Below are positions 50,294-59,270 of a stretch of DNA of 64,000 bases, piece after piece. Each line of letters starts with the position of its first letter. The stretch's first letter is position 1. Location of the stretch: NCBI GenBank assembly GCA_041483135.1, contig JBGPFE010000016.1, positions 1-64,000 on the forward strand, given 5' to 3'. The stretch comes from PALSA-1004 sp041483135 (GTDB lineage Bacteria > Pseudomonadota > Gammaproteobacteria > Burkholderiales > SG8-41). A program made the position numbers and the translations under genes. The notes under the pieces were generated by a model. The model saw only the letters and a list, made by a program, of their open reading frames with translations, ran no database searches and was not told the origin of the DNA.

Positions 50294-51400
50294 TCAGTCT
50301 GCCTGAATCTTCGCGGTCTTCACGACCTGCGCCCATTTTGCCATTTCCGTCTTAAGAAATGCGGCTAACTGTCCGGGCGAGCTGCCGACAGCGTCCGCGC
50401 CGAGCGCGGCGAAGCGCTCCTTCATCTGCGGGGTCTTGAAGCCCGCCACGACCTCGGCGTTGATGCGGCCGATGATTTCCGGCGGCGTGGCGGCCGGGGC
50501 GAGCAGCCCGAACCACGCCGTGACCGAGTAGCCCGGCAAACCGGCTTCGGCGATCGTCGGCAGAGCGGGGATCAATGGCGAGCGCTCCGGGCCGGTGACC
50601 GCCAGCGCGTGAAGCCTGCCGGATTTGACGTGCGGCAGCGTGATCAGCATGTCGCTGAAACCTACGATCACTTCGCCACCGATCAATGCAGTAAGGCCCG
50701 GCGCGCTGCCCTTGTAGGGCACATGCGTCATCCTGATGCCGGCCATGCTCGAGAAGAGCTCGCCCGCAAGATGCTGCGCGCCGCCGGCACCGCCCGATGC
50801 GAAGGTCACTTGTCCGGGGCGCGCGCCCGCGAAGGCTATCAGTTCCCTGACCGTATTCACCGGCAGCGCAGGATGAACCACGAGCAGATTATTGATGGTG
50901 GCGAGCAGCGAAATCGGCGCGAAGTCCTTGACGGGATCGAACCCGAACTTGCTGTCGAGAGCGGGCGCAACTGCAAACGAAATCGCGGCCGTGTTGAGCG
51001 TATAGCCGTCGGCTGGCGCTTTTGCGGCCACCGCGGTACCGACGTTGCCGCTCGCGCCCGGCCGGTTGTCGACGACGACCGGCTGGCCCCAGGCATCGGT
51101 CAGCACCTGACCGACTGCACGCGCGAAGATGTCGCTCGGGCCGCCCGGCGCATAGGGAACAATAATCCGGATGGATTTTGCCGGATAGGTTTGTAAAGTG
51201 GTAGCTGCCACTCGGTAAAACCCGGCGGACCACGCGCCCTCCCCGCGAACGGGCCTGCGGCTAACGAGTCCGGGCGCGCCGCCCTTTGCATAAGGCACGA
51301 TGATGCGGATCGGCTTCGTTGGATAGGATTGTGCGTTGGCAGGTGGCGCGCATAGCGCTGCTACCGCGAAAAACGCGCTGCCGATGCGCCGTAACGTCAT
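50294..51400 (-). CDS. Bug/TctC-family binding protein (7) with duplicated N-terminus
   Basis: 368 residues, about 40 more than its relatives. Signal peptide 1-23 (PANAQ) is followed by SYPTKPIRIIVPYAKGG, then about 27 unrelated residues (APGLVSRRPVRGEGAWSAG and on), and then a second mature start TYPAKSIRIIVPYAPGGPSD that continues as a normal TctC (DNRPGASGNVG, ADGYTL, VTFASGGAGGAQHLAGEL). It is a fusion of a 5' piece of one TctC gene with a second lacking its signal sequence. Its ATG (51400) overlaps the stop of the oxoprolinase gene (ATGA), so they are coupled. Confidence 0.85.
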   Translation of the reverse strand: MTLRRIGSAFFAVAALCAPPANAQSYPTKPIRIIVPYAKGGAPGLVSRRPVRGEGAWSAGFYRVAATTLQTYPAKSIRIIVPYAPGGPSDIFARAVGQVLTDAWGQPVVVDNRPGASGNVGTAVAAKAPADGYTLNTAAISFAVAPALDSKFGFDPVKDFAPISLLATINNLLVVHPALPVNTVRELIAFAGARPGQVTFASGGAGGAQHLAGELFSSMAGIRMTHVPYKGSAPGLTALIGGEVIVGFSDMLITLPHVKSGRLHALAVTGPERSPLIPALPTIAEAGLPGYSVTAWFGLLAPAATPPEIIGRINAEVVAGFKTPQMKERFAALGADAVGSSPGQLAAFLKTEMAKWAQVVKTAKIQAD

Positions 51401-54400
51401 GCTTTGCCGTAACCGCCGCCGCCGGGCGTCTCGATGACGAACACATCCCCGGCATTCATCCCGATTTTATCGGCGCCTGCAAGCTCGACCGCTTTGCCAT
51501 CGCTGCGAATCACATAATTGCGGCCGACCTTGCCCGGTTGGCCGCCTGCCATGCCGTAGGGCGGCACAATGCGATGACCAGACAGGATCGCTGCGGTCAT
51601 CGGCTCGAGAAAACGCACGCGTCGCACCGCGCCATCGCCGCCGCGCCAGCGGCCTTTGCCGCCGCTGCCGCGGCGGATCGAGAAATCCTCGAGCAGCACC
51701 GGGAAACGCCATTCGAGCACCTCGGGGTCGGTAAGCCGCGAGTTGGTCATGTGCGTCTGCACGACGTCGGTGCCGTCGAAACCATCGCCAGCGCCCGAGC
51801 CGCCCGAGATCGTCTCGTAATACTGGTAACGGTCGTTGCCGAACGTGAAGTTGTTCATCGTGCCCTGCGAGGCGCCCATTGCGCCGAGCGCTCCATACAG
51901 CGCGTCGGTCACGCACTGCGAAGTTTCGACGTTGCCGGCGACCACCGCCGCCGGATAGCGCGGGTTCAGCATCGAGCGTTCGGGAATGATCACCTCGAGC
52001 GGCTTCAGGCATCCCGCGTTGAGCGGAATGTCATCATCGACCAGCGAGCGGAACACGTAGAGCACCGCCGCCATGCACACCGCCGCGGGCGCGTTGAAAT
52101 TGTTCTCGAGCTGCGGACTGGTGCCGGTGAAGTCGATCACCGCGCTGCGCTTGCGTTTGGCGATACGGATTGCGACCTTGATCACCGCACCGTGGTCCAT
52201 CGCATATTCGAACCGGCCGTCTTTCAGTACGTCGATAACGCGCCGCACGGATTCCTCGGCGTTGTCCTGCACGTGGCGCATGTAGGCATGCACGACGTCG
52301 AGGCCGAAGTGCGCGACCATGCGTTTGAGCTCCTGCACGCCTTTTTCGTTGGCGGCGATCATCGCGCGCAGGTCGGCCATGTTCTGCGCGACGTTGCGGC
52401 ACGGGTATTTGCCGGAGGAGAGCAGAGCGATGGTCTCTTCTTCGCGCAGACGGCCTTCTTCGACCAGCAGGAAGTTGTCGATCAGCACGCCTTCGTCCTC
52501 GACCACGCGGCTGTCGGGCGGCATCGAGCCCGGCGTGGTGCCGCCGATGTCGGCGTGGTGCCCGCGCGAGCCGACGTAGAACAGGATGCGTGAGGCGTGA
52601 GGCGTGAGGGGTGAGGCGGAAGACGAGGCCGCGGGCGCAGGGGAGGCGGGGTCGTCGAAGACCGGAGTGATCACGGTCACGTCGGGCAGGTGAGTGCCGC
52701 CGTTGTAGGGCGCGTTCAGCACGTAAACGTCGCCGGCTCGCATTTTGCCGCTGTTCTCGCGGATCACGGTGAGGATCGATTCGCCCATCGAGCCGAGGTG
52801 TATCGGCATGTGCGGTGCATTGGCGATCAAATGGCCGTGCTGGTCGAACACCGCGCACGAGAAATCGAGCCGTTCCTTGATATTGACCGAATACGCGGTA
52901 TTGGCGAGCCGCAGGCCCATCTGCTCGGCGATCGACATGTAAAGGTTGTTGAAGATCTCGAGCATCACGGGGTCAACGCTGGTTCCCACCGCGACGCGCT
53001 GCGGCCGCGCTTTTATGCGTGTCAGCACCAGGTGATCGAGATTGGTGACTTTCGCCTGCCAGCCGGGTTCGACGATGGTGGTTGCGTTCTGCTCGGCGAT
53101 GATCGCCGGGCCGCGCACCCTGTCGCCGGGCTTGAGTGCGTCGCGCCGGTAGGCCGGTGTCGGGTGCGCTTTGCCGCCGGTGTGCATGGCGACGGTTTCC
53201 GCCGGTTTGGGTTTGCCGCGTTTGCGTGCGGCGGGCGCCGCGACCTCGGCCGGCGCATCCGCAACACCTATCGCTTCCACCGAAACCGCTTCGGCAATCA
53301 GCGCGCGTCCCGGCATCAAAAAGCTGTAGCGCATGCGATAGGAAGCCTCGAATTGCCTGACCATGCCGGGGATCGTGCCGAAGTTGGCCACCAGCGCCGA
53401 ATCGGTGCCGTCGTAGCGCAGATGGATGCGCTTGACGACGCGGATGCGGTCTGGCGGCACGCCCTGGCGCAGCAACTCGTCGCCCGCGGCGATTGCCAGC
53501 TTTTCGAGCGTATCGTCGAACAAGCGGTAATTCGCATCATCGAGTTTTGCTTCGATCGCTTCCTCGCGCATGGTGGTGATGTCGGCGAGTCCCATGCCAT
53601 AGGCCGACAGCACGCCGGCGAACGGGTGGATGAACACGCGCGTCATGCCGAGCGCGTCGGCGACCAGGCACGCGTGCTGGCCGGCAGCTCCGCCGAAGCA
53701 GCACAGCGTGTATTCGGTCACGTCGTGGCCACGCTGCACCGAAATTTGCTTGATTGCGTTCGCCATGTTGCCGACCGCGATATCGATGTAGCCTTCCGCG
53801 ACCTGCGCGGGCGTGCGCTTGTCGCCGGTTTTACGCCGGATTTCCTGCGCGAGTTCCGTGAATTTATTCGTGACCACTTCGGCATCGAGCGGCGCATTAC
53901 CGTGCGGGCCGAAGACGGGCGGGAAAAATCCGGGCTGGATCTTGCCGAGCATCACGTTGCAGTCGGTGACGGTCAGCGGTCCGTTCTTGCGGTAGCTCGC
54001 CGGGCCGGGATTGGCGCCGGCCGAATCGGGACCGACACGGTAGCGAGCGCCGTCGAAATGCAGGATCGAACCGCCGCCGGCGGCAACGGTGTGTATGCTC
54101 ATCATCGGCGCGCGCATCCGGACGCCCGCAACCTGGGTCTCGAACGCGCGCTCCATGTCACTCAACTGAGCCCCCGCGAAGTGCGATACGTCGGTCGAAG
54201 TGCCGCCCATGTCGAAGCCGATGATTTTGTCGAAGCCGGCTGCGAGTGACGTGCGTACCGCGCCGACGATGCCGCCCGCCGGCCCCGAGAGTATCGAATC
54301 CTTGCCCTGGAAGCGGCGCGCGTCGGTGAGCCCGCCGTTCGACTGCATGAACATCAGGCGCACATCCGTGAGCTCGGCGGCGACCGTATCGACATAACGG

Positions 54401-55065
54401 CGCAGGATCGGCGACAGATACGCATCGACCACCGTGGTGTCGCCGCGGCTTACCAGCTTCATCAGGGGACTCACTTCATGCGATACCGAGACGTGGGTGT
54501 AACCGGTTTCATGCGCCAGCGCCGCGATCAACCGCTCGTGCTGCTGGTAGCGATAGCCATGCATCAGCACGATGGCGATAGAGCGGTAGCCTTCGTCGAA
54601 TACCTGTTTGAGTTCGCTGCGGGTCTGGTCGATATCAAGCGCAACCAGCACGTCGCCATGCGCGCCGATGCGCTCGACGACTTCGACCACGCGCGAGTAG
54701 AGCAGCTCGGGCAGCACGATGTGGCGGTCGAAAATGCGCGGCCGGTTCTGGTAGGCGATCCTGAGAGCGTCCCGAAAGCCGCGCGTGATGAAGAGCGCGG
54801 TGCGCTCGCCTTTTCTCTCGAGCAGCGCGTTGGTGGCGACCGTCGTGCCCATTTTGACGGCGTCGATTTGATCGCCGGGAATCGCCGCGTTTGGGGCCGC
54901 GCCGATTAATTGGCGGATGCCGGCGAGCGCGGCGTCGCGGTAATGCCCGGGATTCTCGGACAGCAGCTTGTGCGTGACTAGCGTGCCGTCGGGTTTGCGC
55001 GCGACGATGTCGGTGAAAGTTCCGCCGCGGTCGATCCAGAACTGCCATTTATTGTCGTAACGCAT
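51397..55065 (-). CDS. 5-oxoprolinase/hydantoinase, fused HyuA-HyuB
   Basis: ATP-dependent 5-oxoprolinase or N-methylhydantoinase-type enzyme of 1222 residues. The N-terminal HyuA half (about 1-690) begins FWIDRGGTFTDIVARKPDG and contains KMGTTVATNALLERKGERTA and the ATPase-fold GFDMGGTSTDVSHFAGAQ. The HyuB half (from about 695) begins DPVMLEIFNNLYMSIAEQMG and holds IHLGSMGES and YVGSRGHHADIGG. The C-terminus EVLEWRFPVLLEDFSIRRGS is typical. A Ser/Pro/Ala-rich insert (PASPAPAASSSASPL and on, 52590-52650) comes from GTGAGGC tandem repeats. TctC (7) is translationally coupled downstream. Substrate may be 5-oxoproline or a hydantoin. Confidence 0.92.
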   Translation of the reverse strand: MRYDNKWQFWIDRGGTFTDIVARKPDGTLVTHKLLSENPGHYRDAALAGIRQLIGAAPNAAIPGDQIDAVKMGTTVATNALLERKGERTALFITRGFRDALRIAYQNRPRIFDRHIVLPELLYSRVVEVVERIGAHGDVLVALDIDQTRSELKQVFDEGYRSIAIVLMHGYRYQQHERLIAALAHETGYTHVSVSHEVSPLMKLVSRGDTTVVDAYLSPILRRYVDTVAAELTDVRLMFMQSNGGLTDARRFQGKDSILSGPAGGIVGAVRTSLAAGFDKIIGFDMGGTSTDVSHFAGAQLSDMERAFETQVAGVRMRAPMMSIHTVAAGGGSILHFDGARYRVGPDSAGANPGPASYRKNGPLTVTDCNVMLGKIQPGFFPPVFGPHGNAPLDAEVVTNKFTELAQEIRRKTGDKRTPAQVAEGYIDIAVGNMANAIKQISVQRGHDVTEYTLCCFGGAAGQHACLVADALGMTRVFIHPFAGVLSAYGMGLADITTMREEAIEAKLDDANYRLFDDTLEKLAIAAGDELLRQGVPPDRIRVVKRIHLRYDGTDSALVANFGTIPGMVRQFEASYRMRYSFLMPGRALIAEAVSVEAIGVADAPAEVAAPAARKRGKPKPAETVAMHTGGKAHPTPAYRRDALKPGDRVRGPAIIAEQNATTIVEPGWQAKVTNLDHLVLTRIKARPQRVAVGTSVDPVMLEIFNNLYMSIAEQMGLRLANTAYSVNIKERLDFSCAVFDQHGHLIANAPHMPIHLGSMGESILTVIRENSGKMRAGDVYVLNAPYNGGTHLPDVTVITPVFDDPASPAPAASSSASPLTPHASRILFYVGSRGHHADIGGTTPGSMPPDSRVVEDEGVLIDNFLLVEEGRLREEETIALLSSGKYPCRNVAQNMADLRAMIAANEKGVQELKRMVAHFGLDVVHAYMRHVQDNAEESVRRVIDVLKDGRFEYAMDHGAVIKVAIRIAKRKRSAVIDFTGTSPQLENNFNAPAAVCMAAVLYVFRSLVDDDIPLNAGCLKPLEVIIPERSMLNPRYPAAVVAGNVETSQCVTDALYGALGAMGASQGTMNNFTFGNDRYQYYETISGGSGAGDGFDGTDVVQTHMTNSRLTDPEVLEWRFPVLLEDFSIRRGSGGKGRWRGGDGAVRRVRFLEPMTAAILSGHRIVPPYGMAGGQPGKVGRNYVIRSDGKAVELAGADKIGMNAGDVFVIETPGGGGYGKA
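52586..52650. repeat. GTGAGGC heptamer repeat inside the oxoprolinase gene
   Basis: Four near-perfect units, GTGAGGCGTGAGGCGTGAGG and GGTGAGGC, on the plus strand. They encode a low-complexity insert between VFDD and ILFYVGSRGHH of the HyuB half. The unit type is otherwise intergenic in this window. Confidence 0.75.
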
Positions 55066-55085
55066 TGATTATGTTTTTATCAAAA

Positions 55086-55168
55086 TGTTGACGCGATGTT
55101 GATACGACAAAAATAGACATTGATTTGAAATGAGTTTTCGTGACGCGATTTACTTGATGTTGACACGC
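55086..55168. repeat. 11-bp direct repeats upstream of the recombinase (possible res sites)
   Basis: TGTTGACGCGA (55086-55096) and TGTTGATACGA (55097-55107) are exact neighbours, and TGTTGACACGC (55158-55168) lies 50 bp on; TGACGCGA also occurs at about 55141-55148. Serine resolvases bind repeated sub-sites next to their genes, so this may be a res or autoregulatory region. No crossover centre can be proven by eye. Confidence 0.5.
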
Positions 55169-55194
55169 AAACTATCAAAAAACAGGAGATTTCC

Positions 55195-55800
55195 ATGAAG
55201 CGCATCGCCATTTATACCAGAGTTTCAACATTATCCCAGAGCACTGAGCAACAGTTGTTTACTCTGCGCGAGGTCGCAATTCGCGCCGGCGGCCCCATCG
55301 TCAACGAATACACCGACACTATCAGTGGCTCCACTGACTCACGGCCTGGCCTTGATTCACTTCTCCTCGCGGCACGACAAAGAAAGTTCGACGTTCTCTA
55401 CTGTTACTCAATTGACCGTCTCGGTCGGTCTACGAAAAATCTAATCTCCGTTGTCGAGTCACTTCAAGAACTGAAAATCGACCTATTCTTCTATCGTGAA
55501 GGGATTGACACCACGACGCCAACGGGGAAATGCGTGTTCACAATTCTGAGTTCGGTCGCGTAATTGGAACGGAACTTGATTCGGGAACGGGTCTGTTCGG
55601 GACTTGCGAAGGCGAAACGGAACGGCATGAAACTCGGTCGCCCATCGGTTATGAGTGACTCGATGGTGTCAGCGGTGAGGTTACCCCGAGAACGTGGGAT
55701 GCCGATTGGGAAGATTGCTCGTGAGTTGAAGTGCGGAGTAGGGACAGTTTATAAAGTGGTTGGCACGACGAATTCTGCCGAAGTTGCGATGGTTGTGTAA
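55195..55800 (+). pseudogene. Serine recombinase (resolvase/invertase) broken by one in-frame TAA
   Basis: The first part (123 codons) shows the catalytic domain: YTRVSTLSQSTEQQ with the nucleophilic Ser10, AARQRKFDVLYCYSIDRLGR with the conserved Arg cluster, and FTILSSVA. There, codon TAA at 55561-55563 interrupts, and the same frame continues LERNLIRERVCSGLAKAKRN, KLGRPSVMSDSM and a C-terminal HTH (IGKIARELKCGVGTVYKVV). The family has Glu at the stop position (AEFERNLI...), so one G-to-T change (GAA to TAA) explains it. Combined length of 201 residues is normal. Base composition is clearly lower in GC than neighbours, suggesting transfer. AGGAGA precedes ATG 55195. Confidence 0.85.
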
Positions 55801-55964
55801 ATTCAGAACTTGGATTCCAATGCTATTTTATTTAGCACCGATTCCGTATAACTCTGAAGCAATTAATCAGGGCGTTATTTCTAAGCCGTCCGCGCCGTGT
55901 TGACAAAGCATGGAATCCCGACCACCATCAGCGCTGTTTCAGTCCGAACTCAGGGAGATAAAAC

Positions 55965-56933
55965 ATGCGTTTCATGACACTGCTGTTTGCGGTTGCCGTC
56001 GTGTTTGCGGCGGGCGCCGCGCAGGCCCAGAAATGGGACATGCCCACGCCGTATAACGACAACGAGTTTCACACCCTGAACGTGAAGCGGTTCGTCGAGG
56101 ACGTGAAGCGCGCTTCGGGCGGACAACTCGATATCACAGTGCACGCGAATGGCACGCTCATCAAACATCCGGACATCCTGCGCGCCGTTTCCACCGGTCA
56201 GGTCAATATCGCCGAGTTTTTGCTCGGCCAGTTCGGCAACGAAGACCCGGTGTTCGCGGCCGACAATCTGCCGTTCGTGGCGGCGGGCTGGGACAATGCG
56301 TGGAAGTTTTATCAGGCACAGAAGCCGCTGCTCGTGAAGAAGCTGCAGGGGCGGGGCTTGAAGCTGCTTTTCTCCGTCGCCTGGCCCGGCCAGGGCATCT
56401 ATACCAAGAACGTGCTCAAGTCGGTCGACGATCTGAAGGGCACCAAATTCCGCACCTACAGCCCGCAGACAGCGCGGCTCGCCGAACTGCTGGGCGCGAG
56501 CCCGACGGTAATCCAGGTGCCGGAAGTGCCGCAGGCGTTCGCGACCGGCAGCATCAACGCAATGATCACGTCGTCGGCGACCGGTACCTCGACCAAGGCG
56601 TGGGAATTCGTAAAGAACTATTACCTGACGAACGCTTTCCATCCGAAGAACGTCGTGGTCGTCAACGAGCGCGCATTCCAGCAGTTGCCGGATAACGTGA
56701 AAAAGGCGGTGCTTTCCGCCGCTGCGGACGCAGAGAAGCGGGGCTGGGAGTTTGCGAAGCAGCGCGAGCAAAGCGCCAACAAGGAGCTCGCTGCGAACGG
56801 CATGACGGTGCACGAACCCGACGCCGCGATGAAGGCCGCCTTCAGAAAGGTCGGCGATACCATGCTCGCCGAGTGGCAGAAATCCGCCGGCGCCGACGGC
56901 GACGCCATCATCAAAGCCTACCGCGGCAAATGA
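55965..56933 (+). CDS. TRAP transporter solute-binding protein, DctP family
   Basis: Periplasmic receptor of a sodium-driven TRAP transporter, 322 residues. Signal peptide about 1-21 (GAAQAQ). KWDMPTPYNDNEFHTLNVKR, then GGQLDITVHANGTL and LGQFGNEDPVFAADNLPFV follow, and the ligand-carboxylate Arg region is GTKFRTYSPQTARLAELLGA (the conserved Arg of DctP proteins). GGGAG precedes ATG 55965. The two permease genes follow 58 bp later, forming a complete P-Q-M operon. A TTGACA at 55900-55905 could be a -35 element. Ligand unknown, likely a carboxylate. Confidence 0.9.
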   Translation: MRFMTLLFAVAVVFAAGAAQAQKWDMPTPYNDNEFHTLNVKRFVEDVKRASGGQLDITVHANGTLIKHPDILRAVSTGQVNIAEFLLGQFGNEDPVFAADNLPFVAAGWDNAWKFYQAQKPLLVKKLQGRGLKLLFSVAWPGQGIYTKNVLKSVDDLKGTKFRTYSPQTARLAELLGASPTVIQVPEVPQAFATGSINAMITSSATGTSTKAWEFVKNYYLTNAFHPKNVVVVNERAFQQLPDNVKKAVLSAAADAEKRGWEFAKQREQSANKELAANGMTVHEPDAAMKAAFRKVGDTMLAEWQKSAGADGDAIIKAYRGK

Positions 56934-56991
56934 GTAACGCGGGGGTGAGAGGCATTTTACCCCCGCACCCCCTCCTGGATCGTGCCGCCAT

Positions 56992-57525
56992 ATGAGGCGG
57001 GCGCTCGACTTCCTGTACAACGCGAGCGGCGCGTTCGCCGCCGCCTGTCTCGCCGGCATCTGCGCGCTGATGCTCGTCCAGTCGTTCGGTCGCGAGGTCG
57101 GACTTCTCATCCGCGGGGCCGATGACATCACCGCGTGGCTCACCGCGGCATCCGCGTTCTTTGCGCTCGGTCACACCTTTCGCCACGGCGAGCTCGTGCG
57201 CGTGGGGCTGTGGATCGACATGATCAAGGGCGGTGCGCGCCGCTGGGCTGAAGTCGTCGCGCTGTCGGTCACGGGGCTATTCGTCGGCTACATGCTCTGG
57301 GCGGTGTCGAAGTTCGTCTTCGAGAGCTGGCAGTTCAACGAGGTGGCCCAGGGCCTGATCAAGATCCCGATCTGGATCCCGCAGATGAGCTTCCTCTTCG
57401 GCGTGCTGATCTTCTTCATCGCGGTCCTCGACGATCTGGTGGCGGTGCTGCGCGGGCAGAAGCCCGCCTACCAGATTGCCGAGGAAGAGCGGCGAGTCTC
57501 GGGCGATTTTTCGGAAATGATGTGA
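56992..57525 (+). CDS. TRAP transporter small permease, DctQ family
   Basis: Membrane protein of 177 residues with four helices, the usual size for DctQ. ALDFLYNASGAFAAACLAGI is helix 1; RGADDITAWLTAASAFFALG and LVRVGLWID form the conserved central part with the typical FxxGHxFRHGELVRV loop. It pairs with DctM in the membrane. The gap to the next start is one base, so translation is coupled. Confidence 0.9.
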   Translation: MRRALDFLYNASGAFAAACLAGICALMLVQSFGREVGLLIRGADDITAWLTAASAFFALGHTFRHGELVRVGLWIDMIKGGARRWAEVVALSVTGLFVGYMLWAVSKFVFESWQFNEVAQGLIKIPIWIPQMSFLFGVLIFFIAVLDDLVAVLRGQKPAYQIAEEERRVSGDFSEMM

Positions 57526-57526
57526 C

Positions 57527-58831
57527 GTGAGTACTCTCGCGATCGCTTCGGTCCTGACGGTGATCCTGCTCGTGCTGCTCCTGGGCGGCGTGTGGATCGC
57601 GGTCGCGCTCGCGGCGGTGGCCTGGTTCGGGCTGCAGTTCTTCACCAGCACCCCGCCCGAGGTGAATCTCTTCCAGTCGTTCTGGAGCTCGAGCGCCAAC
57701 TGGACGATCGCCGCGCTGCCGCTGTTCGTGTGGATGGGCGAGATCCTGTTTCGCACGAAGCTGTCCGAAGAGATGTTCGAAGGCCTGGCGCCCTGGCTCG
57801 GCTGGCTGCCCGGCCGGTTGATGCACGTCAATATCCTTGCCTGCGGCATCTTCGGCACGGTGTCCGGCTCGTCCGCCGCAACGTGCGCCACGATAGCCAA
57901 GGTCGCGCTGCCGGAGCTGGTCAAGCGCGGCTACGACGAGAAAACCTGCCTCGGATCGCTGTGCGGCGCGGGCACGCTCGGCATCCTGCTGCCGCCTTCG
58001 ATCATCATGGTGGTGTACGCGGTGGCCGCGGAGGTGTCGATCCTGAAGGTTTTCCTTGCCGGCTTCCTGCCCGGCTTCCTGCTGATGGCACTTTTTTCCG
58101 GGTACATCATCGTCTGGGCGCTGCTCAACCCGGACAAGACGCCGCAGGAAGATGAAAAAATACGGTTCGCGGAAAAGCTGTACCGCAGCCGTCATCTGAT
58201 CCCCTGCGCCGTGCTCATCGTCTTCATCGTGTGGGTAATGATCATCGGCTGGGCTACCGCGACCGAAGCCGCAGCCTACGGCGTGCTGGGCTCGCTCGGC
58301 ATCGCCTGGTGGTCGGGCGGGCTCAGCCGGCAGACGTTCTGGCAAAGCCTGATGGGCGCCACGCGTCTGTCGTGCATGATCATGTTCATTCTCGCCGGTG
58401 CCTCGTTCTTGAGCTCCTGCATGGCGTTCACCGGCATCCCGAAGGCGCTCGCCGAATGGGTGGCGGTGCTCAACCCGAATCCGTACGGCCTGATCGCAAT
58501 CCTCGCGTTGATCTACATCGTGCTCGGCACCGCGCTCGACGGCGTGTCGATGATCGTGCTTACCACCTCGATCGTGATACCGATGGTCGTGAAAGCTGGC
58601 TTCGACCTCGTCTGGTTCGGCATTTTCATCGTGCTGCTGGTCGAGATTGCTGAGCTGACGCCGCCGCTCGGTTTCAACCTGTTCGTGTTGCAGACGATGA
58701 GCGGGCGGGACAGCAACTACGTCGCGTATGCATCGATTCCCTTTTTCTGCCTGATGGTGCTTTGCATCGCGCTGATTACAGTATTTCCGGGCATTGCGAC
58801 CTGGTTGCCCGACGTCATCCTGGCGAAATAG
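57527..58831 (+). CDS. TRAP transporter large permease, DctM family
   Basis: Membrane transport subunit of 434 residues with about twelve helices, fitting DctM. The family blocks are LPLFVWMGEILFRTKLSEEM, FGTVSGSSAATCATIAKVAL and LLPPSIIMVVYAVAAEVSIL, then in the second half TALDGVSMIVLTTSIVIPMV and ELTPPLGFNLFVLQTMSG. The start is GTG 57527. It carries the Na+-coupled transport path, receiving ligand from the DctP protein. The operon ends here; the following 440 bp hold no confident gene. Confidence 0.92.
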   Translation: MSTLAIASVLTVILLVLLLGGVWIAVALAAVAWFGLQFFTSTPPEVNLFQSFWSSSANWTIAALPLFVWMGEILFRTKLSEEMFEGLAPWLGWLPGRLMHVNILACGIFGTVSGSSAATCATIAKVALPELVKRGYDEKTCLGSLCGAGTLGILLPPSIIMVVYAVAAEVSILKVFLAGFLPGFLLMALFSGYIIVWALLNPDKTPQEDEKIRFAEKLYRSRHLIPCAVLIVFIVWVMIIGWATATEAAAYGVLGSLGIAWWSGGLSRQTFWQSLMGATRLSCMIMFILAGASFLSSCMAFTGIPKALAEWVAVLNPNPYGLIAILALIYIVLGTALDGVSMIVLTTSIVIPMVVKAGFDLVWFGIFIVLLVEIAELTPPLGFNLFVLQTMSGRDSNYVAYASIPFFCLMVLCIALITVFPGIATWLPDVILAK

Positions 58832-58975
58832 TACGCAACTTGTGTAGTGTCTTGTGCGGCCAGGCCTGTTTGCAGAACAACCGGCGGCATTGCGCCCGGA
58901 GGCCAACACCGCGTATCTTTGGGGTCTTGCGGGCGCGCTGGTGATTGCGGGCTGGGCCGCGGCGAGTCAAATTCA

Positions 58976-59146
58976 ATGGCTGAATCCGACAAAAATTCGA
59001 AACAGCAATCACCGAGTACCACCGGAAAGGCCGCTTACAGCACTTTTCCGGTGGTGACGACGCACGGCCCGCGCAGTTTTCATCGCAAGCCGGAGGACTG
59101 GCAGCGTGTCGCGCCGAAACGCACGTTCGACGGCAAGACCAACTGA
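58976..59146 (+). CDS. Possible small soluble protein (weak)
   Basis: 56 residues with coding-like composition (TFPVVTTHGPRSFHRKPEDW, KRTFDGKTN) but no ribosome site before ATG 58976 and no recognisable family. The rest of the 58832-59270 gap shows an open hydrophobic stretch (YLWGLAGALVIAGWAAASQI) in another frame and nothing else I can support. Confidence 0.3.
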   Translation: MAESDKNSKQQSPSTTGKAAYSTFPVVTTHGPRSFHRKPEDWQRVAPKRTFDGKTN

Positions 59147-59270
59147 CCGACCGCCGACCGCGACCTGGTATAACCTGTTTTTTCCTGGCGAAGACCGCGC
59201 GTTGTGCGGCGCATTCTACCGTCGCTCGAACGCGCGGAGTCGAAAGCAGCGCCTAGCGTCTGCTTTCAAC

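Noticed and set aside
55066..55964. Integron or intact transposon around the recombinase
   Set aside because: No terminal inverted repeats, cargo genes or transposase are visible; only a broken serine recombinase and short direct repeats.
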